DNA of 64,000 bases, from positions 1 through 64,000 of the forward strand of contig CAMCUO010000002.1 in the NCBI GenBank assembly GCA_945879015.1, read 5' to 3'. Made by a program: the position numbers and the translations under genes. The notes beneath the pieces were generated by a model. That model did no database searches. It was not told where the DNA came from and saw only the letters and a list, made by a program, of their open reading frames with translations. This DNA comes from Chitinophaga pinensis. Its GTDB lineage: Bacteria; Bacteroidota; Bacteroidia; 2-12-FULL-35-15. This document shows, piece by piece, positions 43,374 through 52,723 of the stretch. Position 1 is the first letter of the stretch, and every line of letters begins with the position of its first letter.

Positions 43374-44552
43374 ATGGCAACAGATAGATTTGAAGCTCAC
43401 GATTATTATTTAATGGATGAGTTATTGACAGATGAACATAAATTGATTCGTGAAACAGCGCGTGCGTGGGTAAAGAAAGAGGTTTCACCAATTGTAGAAG
43501 AAGCATGTCAAACAACAAAATTTCCAAAACAATGGATTAAAGGTTTAGCGGAAGTTGGAGCATTCGGTCCGTACATCCCTACAAAATATGGTGGTGCAGG
43601 CTTGGATCAAATTTCTTACGGATTAATAATGCAAGAATTAGAGCGTGGTGATAGTGGCTTGCGCTCAACAGCATCGGTACAAAGCTCATTGGTAATGTAT
43701 CCGATTTATACTTATGGAACAGAAGAGCAAAGAATGAAATACCTTCCAAAGTTGGCAACAGGCGAAATGATGGGCTGTTTCGGACTTACGGAGCCGGATC
43801 ATGGTTCAAATCCTTCTGGGATGCTTACTAATATTAAAGATAAAGGCGACCACTATTTACTTAACGGAGCTAAGATGTGGATTTCAAACTCTCCTTTTGC
43901 TGATATAGCAGTGGTTTGGGCGAAAGATGAAGCAGGTGATATTCGTGGAATGGTTGTAGAAAGAGGAATGGAAGGCTTTACAACTCCAGAAACACATGGA
44001 AAATGGAGTCTACGTGCAAGTGCAACAGGCGAATTGGTATTTCACAATGTAAAAGTTCCAAAAGAGAATATTTTCCCTACTATAAAAGGCTTAAAAGGAC
44101 CATTAGGATGCTTAAATTCAGCACGTTACGGAATCGCTTGGGGTGCAATTGGGGCAGCAATGGATTGTTACGATTCTGCTTTACGTTATTCCAAGGAGCG
44201 TATCCAGTTCGGCCGTCCAATCGCTGGTTTTCAGTTGACTCAAAAGAAATTGGCTGAAATGATTACTGAGATTACAAAAGCTCAATTATTGACTTGGAGA
44301 TTAGGTGTTTTGAAAAACGAAAACCGCGCAACACCCGCTCAAATCTCAATGGCAAAGCGTAACAACGTGAATATGGCTTTACAAATTGCACGTGAAGCAC
44401 GACAAATCCATGGTGGAATGGGTATTACAGGCGAATATCCGATTATGCGTCACATGATGAATTTGGAATCTGTTATTACTTATGAAGGAACACATGATAT
44501 TCATTTATTGATTACAGGAATGGATGTAACAGGAATTAGTGCATTTGAATAG
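43374..44552 (+). CDS. Glutaryl-CoA dehydrogenase-like acyl-CoA dehydrogenase
   Basis: 392-residue flavoprotein that oxidises and, in the glutaryl group, decarboxylates short acyl-CoA. Typical features are the SVQSSLVM segment near residue 102, the TEPDHGSNP FAD-binding motif near residue 140, WISNSPFADIAVVWAK near residue 170, and the catalytic glutamate in VITYEGTHDIH near residue 372. The combination TEPDHGS, NSP and YEGTHDIH is characteristic of glutaryl-CoA dehydrogenases, used in lysine and tryptophan breakdown. No other gene of that pathway is adjacent. Confidence 0.88.
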   Translation: MATDRFEAHDYYLMDELLTDEHKLIRETARAWVKKEVSPIVEEACQTTKFPKQWIKGLAEVGAFGPYIPTKYGGAGLDQISYGLIMQELERGDSGLRSTASVQSSLVMYPIYTYGTEEQRMKYLPKLATGEMMGCFGLTEPDHGSNPSGMLTNIKDKGDHYLLNGAKMWISNSPFADIAVVWAKDEAGDIRGMVVERGMEGFTTPETHGKWSLRASATGELVFHNVKVPKENIFPTIKGLKGPLGCLNSARYGIAWGAIGAAMDCYDSALRYSKERIQFGRPIAGFQLTQKKLAEMITEITKAQLLTWRLGVLKNENRATPAQISMAKRNNVNMALQIAREARQIHGGMGITGEYPIMRHMMNLESVITYEGTHDIHLLITGMDVTGISAFE

Positions 44553-44571
44553 TAATTAATTTGCTTGCCCA

Positions 44572-44587
44572 TTCGACTCCGCTCAGG
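44572..44587. repeat. TTCGACTCCGCTCAGG half-site repeat
   Basis: A single copy of the TTCGACT(A/C)CGCTCAG word that is paired at 47836 and 47894. It lies between the dehydrogenase stop and the terminator. Confidence 0.4.
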
Positions 44588-44684
44588 GTTGCGCACTATG
44601 ATCATTTTCACGACTATATCGTCACACATAGCGTATTCGATTGCTTTCAGAGCTATATGAATATTTACATATAAAATAATTAGG

Positions 44685-44712
44685 AAAACCCAGGTAGAAT
44701 TTACTGGGTTTT
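44685..44712 (+). terminator. Hairpin between the dehydrogenase and TauE genes
   Basis: AAAACCCAG and CTGGGTTTT form a 9-base stem followed by a T-rich tail (TTCTCTTTTT). It could end transcription of the dehydrogenase gene from the left. Confidence 0.65.
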
Positions 44713-44813
44713 CTCTTTTTAATACCCCTTTCAATTACTAATAGTGGAAAAGAGTTAATAAGTAATATGGAAAAATAGCAGGTATTTTTAGTAAAAATTC
44801 ACACTTTAGTGGA

Positions 44814-45614
44814 ATGGAGTATTTAGGATATATAGCGGCTATTTTAATTGGAGTTTTATTGGGATTGATTGGTGCAGGAGGTTCCATTCTTACGATTCCT
44901 GTTTTGGTTTATTTGATTGGCATTGAACCCGTGCATGCTACTTCTTATTCTTTATTTATTGTTGGTGTGTCTGCTTTCATTGGCGGATTGCGCTATATGA
45001 AAAACAGTCTGATTTGCTGGAGAACAATGCTGGTATTCGGAATACCATCGGTGATAAGCATTTTTTTTACCAGAAAATATTTACTGCACAAAATCCCCGA
45101 TCATCTGATTTCTATTGGCACTTTAGATATAACCAAGAGTGCAGCATTGATGATTCTTTTGGCGGTATTGATGATTGCTGCTTCGTATACAATGATTCGC
45201 AAACCATCATCAGTCCTCGCGGATATGCACAAGCACAACAACGAGCAATACCGTTATTTTTTAATTTTTCAGCAAGGAGTTATTGTAGGAACATTAGTAG
45301 GTTTAGTTGGAGCAGGAGGAGGATTTTTAATTATTCCGGCATTGGTTGTTTTAGCAAAGTTGCCAATGAAAAAGGCCGTTGGAACTTCTTTGGCAATCAT
45401 TGCGTTTAACTCATCGATAGGGTTTTTGAGCGATTTTGGTACACATGATTTTGATTGGAAATTCATATTAATTTTCTCGGCTTTTGCCATCACAGGTATC
45501 ATTTTAGGAAGTTATCTTTCAAAATATATAAGTGGTGCAAAGCTAAAGCCCGGATTCGGATGGTTTATTTTAGTGATGGGAGTTTATATTATAAGCAAAG
45601 AGCTCTTTTTTTAA
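44814..45614 (+). CDS. TauE/SafE family sulfite exporter-like permease
   Basis: 266-residue membrane protein with about eight hydrophobic segments. Two glycine-rich repeats, GVLLGLIGAGGSILTIPVLV near residue 20 and LVGLVGAGGGFLIIPALVV near residue 162, are the twin signature of TauE/SafE permeases, which export sulfite or sulfur compounds. The next genes downstream are a persulfide dioxygenase-rhodanese fusion and two rhodaneses, which supports a role in sulfur handling. The gap to the next gene is 77 bases. Confidence 0.9.
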   Translation: MEYLGYIAAILIGVLLGLIGAGGSILTIPVLVYLIGIEPVHATSYSLFIVGVSAFIGGLRYMKNSLICWRTMLVFGIPSVISIFFTRKYLLHKIPDHLISIGTLDITKSAALMILLAVLMIAASYTMIRKPSSVLADMHKHNNEQYRYFLIFQQGVIVGTLVGLVGAGGGFLIIPALVVLAKLPMKKAVGTSLAIIAFNSSIGFLSDFGTHDFDWKFILIFSAFAITGIILGSYLSKYISGAKLKPGFGWFILVMGVYIISKELFF

Positions 45615-45646
45615 CATATGTAAAAAAACAAGCGAACAATATTTAG

Positions 45647-45654
45647 TACCTTTG
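45647..45654 (+). promoter_or_regulatory. Candidate -7 element of the sulfur gene cluster
   Basis: TACCTTTG matches TAnnTTTG and lies 37 bases before the ATG of the persulfide dioxygenase-like gene. The -33 box is not clear. Confidence 0.5.
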
Positions 45655-45691
45655 TTGGATAGAATCCCTTCGGGGAAAAAACTCAAAAATC

Positions 45692-47077
45692 ATGTACATC
45701 GAACAACTTTATACTGGATGTTTAGCTGAAGCAGCATATTACATCGAATCGGATGGGGAAGTAGCAATTATTGACCCATTGCGCGAAACAGAACCATATA
45801 TCGAATTAGCAAAAAAACGAAACGCAAAAATTAAATATGTTTTTGAAACGCATTTTCATGCAGATTTTGTTTCAGGTCACGTTGACTTAGCACGTAAAAC
45901 TAATTCTTCTATTGTATTCGGACCAACTGCAAAAACTGGTTACGATACCATTGTTGCGAAAGACGAAGAAGTATTTTCTATTGGAAAAATAAAATTAAAA
46001 GTACTACATACTCCAGGACATACATTGGAATCATCTTGTTATTTATTGATAGATGAAAATGGAAAAAATCATGCATTGTTTACAGGAGATACTTTATTTG
46101 TAGGAGATGTTGGTCGCCCCGATTTAGCAATAAAAAGCGATTTAACAATTGATGATTTAGCTGGAATGATGTACGATTCTTTGAATTCAAAAATCAAACC
46201 TCTAGCTGATGATGTAATTGTTTATCCAGCTCACGGAGCAGGTTCATCTTGCGGAAAAAATATTGGGAAAGAAACTTTTTCTACTATTGGAACACAAAAG
46301 CAAATGAATTATGCTTTGCAACCAATGAGTAAAGCAGAATTTGTAAAAGCAGTTACGGAAGGATTAGCTGCAGCACCAAATTATTTTGCTTGGGATGCTA
46401 AATTAAACAAAGAAGGATATGCAAGTATTGATGATGTTTTGCAAAAAAACACAAAAGCACTTTCAGTAGAAGAAGTTGAAACTGAAATTTCAAAAGGAGC
46501 ATTGGTTTTAGATGTTCGTTCACCTGATGATTTTGAAAAAGGACTTGTTCCAAACGCAATTAATATTGGATTAAACGGACAGTATGCACCATGGGTTGGA
46601 GCCTTGATTGATCCTAAAGCAACATTGATTTTAGTAACAGATGAAGGCAAAGAAGCAGAAGCTGTTTTACGTTTAGCACGAGTTGGATACGAAAATGTAA
46701 AAGGATATTTGAATGGTGGAATGAATACTTGGAAAGATGCTGGAAAAGCAACCGAAGCTGTTCACAGTGTTTCTGCAGAAGATTTTGTAGCACACTTAGA
46801 TTCATCTGATACTATTTTAGATGTTAGAAAACCAGGTGAAGTAGAAAGTGGAATGATAGAAAATGCAAATCACATTTGTTTGTCGGAATTACAAAGCAAA
46901 TTGGATACATTGGATAAAAATAAACATTACACCATTCATTGTGCTGGCGGTTATCGTTCTATGATGGCAGCTTCCATTATGAAACAAAAAGGATTTAATA
47001 AAGTTACGAATGTGTTGGGTGGAATGGGAAAAATAAAAGCAACTGGCATAAAACTTGTTCTGCCTGAGGTTGTATAA
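45692..47077 (+). CDS. MBL-fold persulfide dioxygenase fused to two rhodanese domains
   Basis: 461 residues. Residues 1-240 form a metallo-beta-lactamase fold of the ETHE1/persulfide dioxygenase type, with H54, H56 and D58 in THFHADFVSGH, H63, and HTPGHT near 109, and GDTLFVGDVGRPDL near 135. Residues 250-350 form a rhodanese domain whose active-site loop (ILVTDEGKE, near 310) has no cysteine, so it is probably non-catalytic. Residues 365-455 form a second rhodanese with C417 in HCAGGYRS. Such enzymes oxidise persulfides to sulfite, which the TauE/SafE neighbour may export. Confidence 0.92.
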   Translation: MYIEQLYTGCLAEAAYYIESDGEVAIIDPLRETEPYIELAKKRNAKIKYVFETHFHADFVSGHVDLARKTNSSIVFGPTAKTGYDTIVAKDEEVFSIGKIKLKVLHTPGHTLESSCYLLIDENGKNHALFTGDTLFVGDVGRPDLAIKSDLTIDDLAGMMYDSLNSKIKPLADDVIVYPAHGAGSSCGKNIGKETFSTIGTQKQMNYALQPMSKAEFVKAVTEGLAAAPNYFAWDAKLNKEGYASIDDVLQKNTKALSVEEVETEISKGALVLDVRSPDDFEKGLVPNAINIGLNGQYAPWVGALIDPKATLILVTDEGKEAEAVLRLARVGYENVKGYLNGGMNTWKDAGKATEAVHSVSAEDFVAHLDSSDTILDVRKPGEVESGMIENANHICLSELQSKLDTLDKNKHYTIHCAGGYRSMMAASIMKQKGFNKVTNVLGGMGKIKATGIKLVLPEVV

Positions 47078-47089
47078 ATTAAAAAGAAT

Positions 47090-47392
47090 ATGAGTTTTTT
47101 AAAAAAATTATTTGGAATTTCATCTGAGAAGGTAGATTTAAAAGTCTTAGTTAATAATGGTGCAAAAATTATTGATGTTAGAACAGTTGCAGAATTTTCT
47201 GGTGGTCATGCAATTGGAGCTGTGAATATTCCCTTAGATAAAATTTCATCAAATATTGATAAAATTAAAAACTATAAAAAACCAATTGTACTTTGTTGTG
47301 CTTCTGGGATGAGAAGTGCACAAGCAACAAATCAACTAAAGCAAAATGGAATAGAAGCCTATAATGCTGGTGGTTGGAGAAATTTAAACTAA
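47090..47392 (+). CDS. Single-domain rhodanese
   Basis: 100 residues with one rhodanese domain: IIDVRTVAEFSGGHAIGAVNIP near residue 25 and the active loop CASGMRS with C70. The first 20 residues are an N-terminal extension (KKLFGISSEKV). It transfers a sulfane sulfur to an acceptor. The gene follows the dioxygenase by 12 bases and has no signal peptide, so it acts in the cytoplasm. An operon with its neighbours is likely. Confidence 0.9.
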   Translation: MSFLKKLFGISSEKVDLKVLVNNGAKIIDVRTVAEFSGGHAIGAVNIPLDKISSNIDKIKNYKKPIVLCCASGMRSAQATNQLKQNGIEAYNAGGWRNLN

Positions 47393-47412
47393 TCTTTTAA
47401 AACAAATAGAAA

Positions 47413-47811
47413 ATGAAAAAATTAATTTTAGTATTGGTTGCACTTATTTCAATAAATGTGAGCAATGCACAATCGAAAGATGCAGTAGTGACCAATCTTT
47501 CTTCAGAAAGATTTAAAGCAATTATCGCAAATGATAAAGGCGGAACAATTATCGACTTGAGAACAACGGAAGAGTTGGAGAAAAAAGGTTATATCAAAGG
47601 AGCTATTCAGTTAGATTATTTAGCGAAAGATTCGGAAAAACAAATTGATAAATTGGATAAAAACAAAACCTATTACATCTATTGTGCAGGAGGTGGAAGA
47701 AGTTCAGAAGCTGCCACATATATGGAGAAAAATGGTTTCAAAAGAGTATACACTCTTGAAAAAGGTTTATCTGAGTGGTTGCAAAAAGGATTTCCTGTAG
47801 AAAAGAAGTAG
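47413..47811 (+). CDS. Exported rhodanese
   Basis: 132 residues. A signal peptide ends near SNAQS (residue 20), unlike its neighbour. The rhodanese domain has IIDLRTTEELEKKGYIKGA near residue 47 and the active loop YCAGGGRSSEAA with C91. It is the third rhodanese unit in the cluster and would act in the periplasm. The gene follows the cytoplasmic rhodanese by 20 bases. It ends just before a TTCGACTACGCTCAG repeat. Confidence 0.9.
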   Translation: MKKLILVLVALISINVSNAQSKDAVVTNLSSERFKAIIANDKGGTIIDLRTTEELEKKGYIKGAIQLDYLAKDSEKQIDKLDKNKTYYIYCAGGGRSSEAATYMEKNGFKRVYTLEKGLSEWLQKGFPVEKK

Positions 47812-47835
47812 ACTTACAAATCTTAATGCTAAACA

Positions 47836-47909
47836 CTTCGACTACGCTCAGACTTACGGCCACGTCATATTGAGCGTTTTATTTAACGTCACACTGAGCT
47901 TAGTCGAAG
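47836..47909. repeat. TTCGACTACGCTCAG inverted repeat element
   Basis: CTTCGACTACGCTCAG (47836-47851) and CTGAGCTTAGTCGAAG (47894-47909) are near-perfect inverted arms (one mismatch) with a 42-base spacer. A single arm is at 44572, and a similar word at 34877. It may end transcription between the sulfur genes and the convergent lipoprotein gene. Confidence 0.7.
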
Positions 47910-47924
47910 GGTAAGAGCGGAATG

Positions 47925-48929
47925 TTAATTTACAACCTTCGCTTTCTCAATATTTATATCGAACCAAGCAATATTTCCGAATCCAAATCTTCTTCTAGGT
48001 TCTCTTCTTAAAAAGTCTATCGGACCTGTCCAATAACCTAATCCATCATCCCTCGAAAGATCATCGTGATCGAACACTCCAATTCCTAAACTATCGTTTA
48101 AATAGTAATGATATAGTTCAAATGTATCAGAATCCTTATAGGCGTCAGTGGATTTTTGATAATCCGTTTGAGCATAAAATTTATCAGTTGGATAATAAAG
48201 TGTCCAATAAATATCCGGGTAGCTACTGTTCCAAAGCGTATTGTCCATTCCAGCAGGAGAAAAGGTGGAATCGTTTTTTAATTGTAAACCAAATCCGTAA
48301 ATGGTGCTTTTATAAATAGTTGGAATAGTAATATCAAATTTCACTCTTGCATCGAGTATACATTTTGTCGCATAATTACAGTAGTTGTATTTATTGTATT
48401 TTGTTACAACTTCATGCCCTGTTCCTTTAAACGTGTTTTGCCAGATTCGCAATTCTATAGTTTGATTTCCTTGTTTTAAATTGTGAAAAACATGAAAAGG
48501 GATTTCATAAACGATTTCATTTAACACAGGCATATAAAGTGTGTCTGATACAAAGGCAAGCTGGTTAATAGTTTCGGAGCTATCTGTTTGCCAGCGAAAG
48601 CTGTTTTTGTTTTTTTTGTAATCTGATAAAATGATTTTACCATTTGCATAAAAATCAAAATTGAAAGCAGTGTAATTGAGTGTATCCTTATCTTTTAGAT
48701 TTATAGGAAATGGCAAATCTCTCATCGAATTTAAAGCAAGTTTGATAATCAATAAATTATTTAAAGAATCTATTGTAAGTGTTGTGTTCTTTTTATTAAA
48801 TACAGGAGTTCTTGAAATAACAGTATAATCAACGGCTTTCGGAAGTCTTGGTTTTTCTTTATAGTGGCTGAAACATGCGCTTAGGGAAAAAACACAAATC
48901 AGAATAAAAAACCGAATGATAAATTTCAT
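47925..48929 (-). CDS. Lipoprotein of unknown function
   Basis: 334 residues. A signal peptide with a lipobox (LSAC) near residue 19 is clear. The C-terminal half is a predicted beta structure with an acidic, calcium-binding-like segment IGVFDHDDLSRDDGLGYWTG near residue 285, which is reminiscent of a C2-type fold, but I cannot make a confident assignment. The rest contains paired beta strands. The gene converges on the exported rhodanese and is separated from the sdh operon by a terminator. Function unknown. Confidence 0.7.
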   Translation of the reverse strand: MKFIIRFFILICVFSLSACFSHYKEKPRLPKAVDYTVISRTPVFNKKNTTLTIDSLNNLLIIKLALNSMRDLPFPINLKDKDTLNYTAFNFDFYANGKIILSDYKKNKNSFRWQTDSSETINQLAFVSDTLYMPVLNEIVYEIPFHVFHNLKQGNQTIELRIWQNTFKGTGHEVVTKYNKYNYCNYATKCILDARVKFDITIPTIYKSTIYGFGLQLKNDSTFSPAGMDNTLWNSSYPDIYWTLYYPTDKFYAQTDYQKSTDAYKDSDTFELYHYYLNDSLGIGVFDHDDLSRDDGLGYWTGPIDFLRREPRRRFGFGNIAWFDINIEKAKVVN

Positions 48930-48950
48930 ATTGTAAATACACTATAAATT

Positions 48951-48984
48951 AAAAAACCAATTCTTTCATGAAGAATTGGTTTTT
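48951..48984 (-). terminator. Terminator of the sdh operon
   Basis: AAAAACCAATTCTT and AAGAATTGGTTTTT form a long stem with a 4-base loop. It lies 20 bases past the sdhB stop codon on the minus strand, with the A-run on the plus strand giving the U-tail. Confidence 0.8.
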
Positions 48985-49003
48985 CTAAAAATCTAAAATC
49001 TTT

Positions 49004-49759
49004 TTACGATTTAATATTTGCTACAAAATATTCACGATTCATGCGAGCGATGCTTTCTAAAGAAATCCCTTTTGGACATTCGATTTCGCAAGCACCAGTA
49101 TTTGTACAATTCCCAAATCCTTCTTCATCCATTTGTGCAACCATACTTTTAACACGCGTTGTTGCTTCCACTCTCCCTTGCGGCAATAAAGCCAATTGAG
49201 AAATTTTTGCAGAAACAAACAACATAGCCGATGAGTTTTTGCAAGTTGCCACACAAGCACCACAACCAATACAAGCAGCCGCTTCAAACGAAGCATCCGC
49301 ATCTGATTTTGGAATAGGAATATTATTTGCCTCTTGCGCGTTACCCGTATTCACAGAAATAAATCCACCTTTTGCAATAATTCTATCAAATGCAGAACGA
49401 TCAACGGTTAAATCTTTTATAACTGGAAAAGCTGCTGCTCTCCATGGTTCTACAACAATTGTATCTCCATTTTTAAACGAACGCATGTGCAACTGACAAG
49501 TAGTAACTCCTCGCTTTGGTCCGTGTGGGCGACCATTAATAAACATACTACACATTCCGCAAATTCCTTCTCTGCAATCGTGATCGAATGCAATTGGCTC
49601 TTCACCTTTTGTAATTAGCTCTTCGTTTAAAACGTCAAACATTTCTAGAAAAGACATATCAGGAGAAATATCTTTCACAGGATACGTAACTAATTTTCCA
49701 GTTTCTTTGTCGTTTTTCTGACGCCAAATTTTTAACGTCAAGTTCATGTTTCCACTCAT
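49004..49759 (-). CDS. sdhB: Succinate dehydrogenase/fumarate reductase iron-sulfur subunit
   Basis: 251-residue electron-transfer subunit. The 2Fe-2S ligands are in CREGICGMC near residue 62 and TCQLHM. The 4Fe-4S and 3Fe-4S ligands are in [14 protein letters not shown] near residue 168 and [10 protein letters not shown] near 225. It passes electrons from the flavoprotein to the quinone site. It is the last gene of the operon, separated from sdhA by an S23 gene. The protein is membrane-attached at the cytoplasmic face. Confidence 0.95.
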   Translation of the reverse strand: MSGNMNLTLKIWRQKNDKETGKLVTYPVKDISPDMSFLEMFDVLNEELITKGEEPIAFDHDCREGICGMCSMFINGRPHGPKRGVTTCQLHMRSFKNGDTIVVEPWRAAAFPVIKDLTVDRSAFDRIIAKGGFISVNTGNAQEANNIPIPKSDADASFEAAACIGCGACVATCKNSSAMLFVSAKISQLALLPQGRVEATTRVKSMVAQMDEEGFGNCTNTGACEIECPKGISLESIARMNREYFVANIKS

Positions 49760-49764
49760 AGTGT

Positions 49765-49799
49765 AGTTATTAGTAATAAGCGAATAGGAATTAGGGGGA
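49765..49799. repeat. TAGTTATTAG direct repeat flanking an S23 gene (left)
   Basis: About 35 bases beginning TAGTTATTAG, in the sdhB-S23 spacer. It matches the repeat at 50231-50264 in 30 of 34 positions, in the same orientation. Confidence 0.7.
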
Positions 49800-49835
49800 G
49801 TGCTATTTACTATTCCCTAATGGCTATTCTCTATT

Positions 49836-50222
49836 TTAGTTATTCATTATAGTAATTCTTTGTTGTATGCTTTTAATTAACCCTTGACGAATTTTTCCTA
49901 CTTCTTCAATTTTATTTGAAATCAAATTAAATTTTTCTTCATCAACATATTTTAGGTTTTTAGAAATAAGAATCAATGTTTCTACTTCCATCAAAGAGCC
50001 TCTAGAAATTCTTAAAAATTGCAAATAGTTTTTAGATGATTCTCTTCCCCAGCCTTCAGCAATATTTGCAGGAATAGAAACAACAGCTCTGTTCAACTGA
50101 TTAACTATTCCAAATTTTTCTTCATTAGGAAATGTTTTTGAAACAGAGTAAATTTCGGTAACAAGCTCAATTGCTTTTTGCCCGACAATTAAATCTTTAT
50201 ATGACTTTAGTCTATTCTCCAT
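49836..50222 (-). CDS. Four-helix-bundle S23 family protein, between sdhA and sdhB
   Basis: 128 residues of the 23S rRNA-intervening-sequence family (a four-helix bundle). Recognisable features are the LVTEIYSVSKTFP start, QLNRAVVSIPANIAEGWGR near residues 42-60 and the helix LQFLRISRGSLMEVETLI near 70. The family is often found as an extra gene in 23S rRNA insertions or elsewhere; its function is unclear. The gene lies inside the sdh operon, flanked by direct repeats (49765-49799, 50231-50264), and its presence separates sdhA and sdhB. Confidence 0.88.
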   Translation of the reverse strand: MENRLKSYKDLIVGQKAIELVTEIYSVSKTFPNEEKFGIVNQLNRAVVSIPANIAEGWGRESSKNYLQFLRISRGSLMEVETLILISKNLKYVDEEKFNLISNKIEEVGKIRQGLIKSIQQRITIMNN

Positions 50223-50230
50223 TTCTTAAT

Positions 50231-50264
50231 TAGTTATTAGTTACAAGCGAATAGACATTAGGGG
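50231..50264. repeat. TAGTTATTAG direct repeat flanking an S23 gene (right)
   Basis: About 34 bases beginning TAGTTATTAG, just upstream (in transcription order) of the S23 start, matching 49765-49799 in 30 of 34 positions. Confidence 0.7.
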
Positions 50265-50303
50265 TATTCCCCTATTCCCTATTAACTATGCGCTATTCCC
50301 TTT

Positions 50304-52280
50304 TTACTTATAACTTCTAGCTGCAATCTTAATTGCTTCAAATTTCAATTCTTCTTTGTGCAATTCGTAAGTATGATTGCCTTTGTTTTCCCAAGCAGCA
50401 ACATATGCAAACTCTTCATCTTTACGCAATGCTTCACCTTCTTCTGTTTGTGATTCTTCACGGAAGTGACCACCACAAGATTCAGTACGATTTAATGCAT
50501 CCATACACATCAATTCTCCAAGCTCAATAAAATCAGCTACTCTGCCTGCTTTTTCTAATTCTGGATTAAAGTCATTTGCTGATCCAGGAACTCGCACATC
50601 TTTCCAAAACTCTTCACGTAAAGTGCGAATTTCAGAAATCGCTTCTTTTAATCCTTTTTCGCTACGAGCCATTCCACATTTATCCCACATAATTTTTCCT
50701 AAACGTTTGTGAAAATGGTCTACCGATTTTGTTCCTTTTATAGCAAATAATTTATCGATAATTCCTTGTGCATCTTTTTCTGCATTTACAAAAGCTTCAT
50801 GATCAGTTGAAATTGCTTTTGTTGCAATTTCTTTTGATAAGTATGCTCCAATTGTATATGGAATAACAAAATAACCATCCGCTAAACCTTGCATCAATGC
50901 TGATGCTCCAAGGCGATTAGCCCCATGGTCAGAAAAATTTGCTTCACCCAATGCATACAATCCTGGTACAGTTGTCATCAAATTATAATCCACCCAAAGT
51001 CCACCCATTGTATAATGCACTGCTGGATAAATTCTCATCGGAACTTCATATGGATTTTCTCCAGTAATTTGTTCGTACATCGCAAACAGGTTTCCGTATT
51101 TTTCTTCTACAACTTGTTTCCCAAAAACACGAAGTTGTTCGGCAGTTGGATTAGTGATGTTTAATTTTTTTGCTTGTGTTTTTCCGTAACGATCAATCGC
51201 TGCTTTGTAATCTAAGTAAACAGCCATTTTAGAATTTCCTACTCCGAATCCAGCATCACAACGTTCTTTCGCAGCACGTGATGCTACGTCACGCGGAACT
51301 AAATTTCCGAATGCAGGATATCTTCTTTCTAAATAATAATCTCTTTCTTCTTCTGGAATTTCATTTGCTTTACGAGTATCGCCTTCTTTTTTAGGAACCC
51401 AAATTCTTCCATCGTTACGAAGTGATTCACTCATCAAAGTTAATTTTGATTGATGATCACCAGAAACAGGAATACATGTTGGATGAATTTGTGTGAAGCA
51501 AGGATTTCCAAAAAATGCTCCTTTTTTATTTGCTTTCCAAGCTGCAGTAACATTGCTTCCCATTGCATTGGTAGAAAGATAAAATACGTTTCCGTATCCG
51601 CCTGAACACAATAAAACTGCGTGACCGAAATGACGTTCTAGTTTTCCAGAAATTAAATCGCGTGCAATAATTCCTCTACATTTTCCTTCGATATTTACTA
51701 CGTCCATCATTTCGTGGCGAGCAAACATTTCAACTGTTCCTAAACCAACTTGACGAAGTAGTCCGCTATATGCACCTAATAATAATTGTTGACCAGTTTG
51801 TCCCGCAGCATAAAAAGTGCGTTGAACTTGAGTTCCACCGAATGAACGGTTACTTAACATTCCACCATATTCACGGGCCAACGGAACACCCATCGCAACA
51901 CATTGATCGATAATGTTTGTGCTCACAGCTGCTAAACGGTAAACGTTTGCTTCTCTTGCACGATAATCTCCACCTTTAATAGTATCGTAAAATAAACGGT
52001 AAGTACTATCACCATCGTTTTGATAATTTTTTGCAGCATTGATTCCACCTTGTGCAGCAATTGAGTGCGCTCTTCGTGCAGAATCTTGAAAACAAAATAC
52101 TTTTACTTTGTAACCCATTTCTGCAAGAGAAGATGCAGCAGAAGCTCCAGCTAATCCGGAACCAACTACTATTACTTCTAAACTTCTTTTGTTTGAAGGA
52201 TTAACAAGAGCAACGGAAGATTTATATTTCTCCCATTTTTGTTCTAATGCTCCTTCAGGAATTTTACTATCTAATTTCAT
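50304..52280 (-). CDS. sdhA: Succinate dehydrogenase/fumarate reductase flavoprotein subunit
   Basis: 658-residue catalytic subunit with covalently bound FAD. The dinucleotide motif [19 protein letters not shown] is near residue 37, and the FAD-linking histidine is in [11 protein letters not shown] near residue 72. Substrate-binding motifs HPTCIP near residue 259 and [11 protein letters not shown] near residue 460 are present. It interconverts succinate and fumarate. The gene lies between two S23 genes, sdhC being upstream and sdhB downstream in transcription order. Confidence 0.96.
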   Translation of the reverse strand: MKLDSKIPEGALEQKWEKYKSSVALVNPSNKRSLEVIVVGSGLAGASAASSLAEMGYKVKVFCFQDSARRAHSIAAQGGINAAKNYQNDGDSTYRLFYDTIKGGDYRAREANVYRLAAVSTNIIDQCVAMGVPLAREYGGMLSNRSFGGTQVQRTFYAAGQTGQQLLLGAYSGLLRQVGLGTVEMFARHEMMDVVNIEGKCRGIIARDLISGKLERHFGHAVLLCSGGYGNVFYLSTNAMGSNVTAAWKANKKGAFFGNPCFTQIHPTCIPVSGDHQSKLTLMSESLRNDGRIWVPKKEGDTRKANEIPEEERDYYLERRYPAFGNLVPRDVASRAAKERCDAGFGVGNSKMAVYLDYKAAIDRYGKTQAKKLNITNPTAEQLRVFGKQVVEEKYGNLFAMYEQITGENPYEVPMRIYPAVHYTMGGLWVDYNLMTTVPGLYALGEANFSDHGANRLGASALMQGLADGYFVIPYTIGAYLSKEIATKAISTDHEAFVNAEKDAQGIIDKLFAIKGTKSVDHFHKRLGKIMWDKCGMARSEKGLKEAISEIRTLREEFWKDVRVPGSANDFNPELEKAGRVADFIELGELMCMDALNRTESCGGHFREESQTEEGEALRKDEEFAYVAAWENKGNHTYELHKEELKFEAIKIAARSYK

Positions 52281-52704
52281 TTAACTGTTGAATTGTTATA
52301 TGGTTAAATTGTTAATTTTTCGTTTGTGTATTTTATCAATGAGTTTATTGATTTTGGTAACTTTTGGAGCTCATTAAAAATATAATCATATTCTTCTTTT
52401 GTAATTAGTTTTCTCACTTTTGCTTTTTCATTCAAATCTAAACATTCCGTCATAGAGCCGTATGCTATTCTGTAAAATCTGATTTTATCTTTCTTTCCAT
52501 ATCTACCAAACCCTTCTGCAATATTAGCAGAAACAGAATCCATTGCGTCAACAAATTGTTCTCCAACAGTATTTTGCCCTAAATGACTCCAATTTAAAAC
52601 TACTTTCCAAACATGGTTACTTAAATGAAAGGATATTTTATAGCATTCTATATCGTTTAATTTTAGATATTTTCTCGATTCAATTTTAACAATTAAACAG
52701 TAAA
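52281..52704. repeat. Imperfect inverted repeat around the second S23 gene
   Basis: TTAACTGTTGAATTGTTA at 52281-52298 and its inverted partner at 52687-52704 (16 of 18 matching on opposite strands) bracket the S23 gene at 52304-52684. The two S23 genes thus have different types of flanking repeat. Confidence 0.55.
52304..52684 (-). CDS. Four-helix-bundle S23 family protein, between sdhC and sdhA, without a standard start
   Basis: The frame ending at 52304 encodes an S23 protein with YLKLNDIECYKISFHLSNHVW, GEQFVDAMDSVSANIAEGFGR and KAKVRKLITKEEY. The first ATG in frame (at 52543) cuts off the first third of the domain. Upstream codons still code for the conserved N-terminus (SRKYLKLND), but no ATG, GTG or TTG precedes them. 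ATT at 52684 would give 126 residues, close to the 128 of the sister protein. The gene may use ATT or be decaying. Confidence 0.65.
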   Translation of the reverse strand: MESRKYLKLNDIECYKISFHLSNHVWKVVLNWSHLGQNTVGEQFVDAMDSVSANIAEGFGRYGKKDKIRFYRIAYGSMTECLDLNEKAKVRKLITKEEYDYIFNELQKLPKSINSLIKYTNEKLTI

Positions 52705-52723
52705 GCCATTTAACGATACATTT

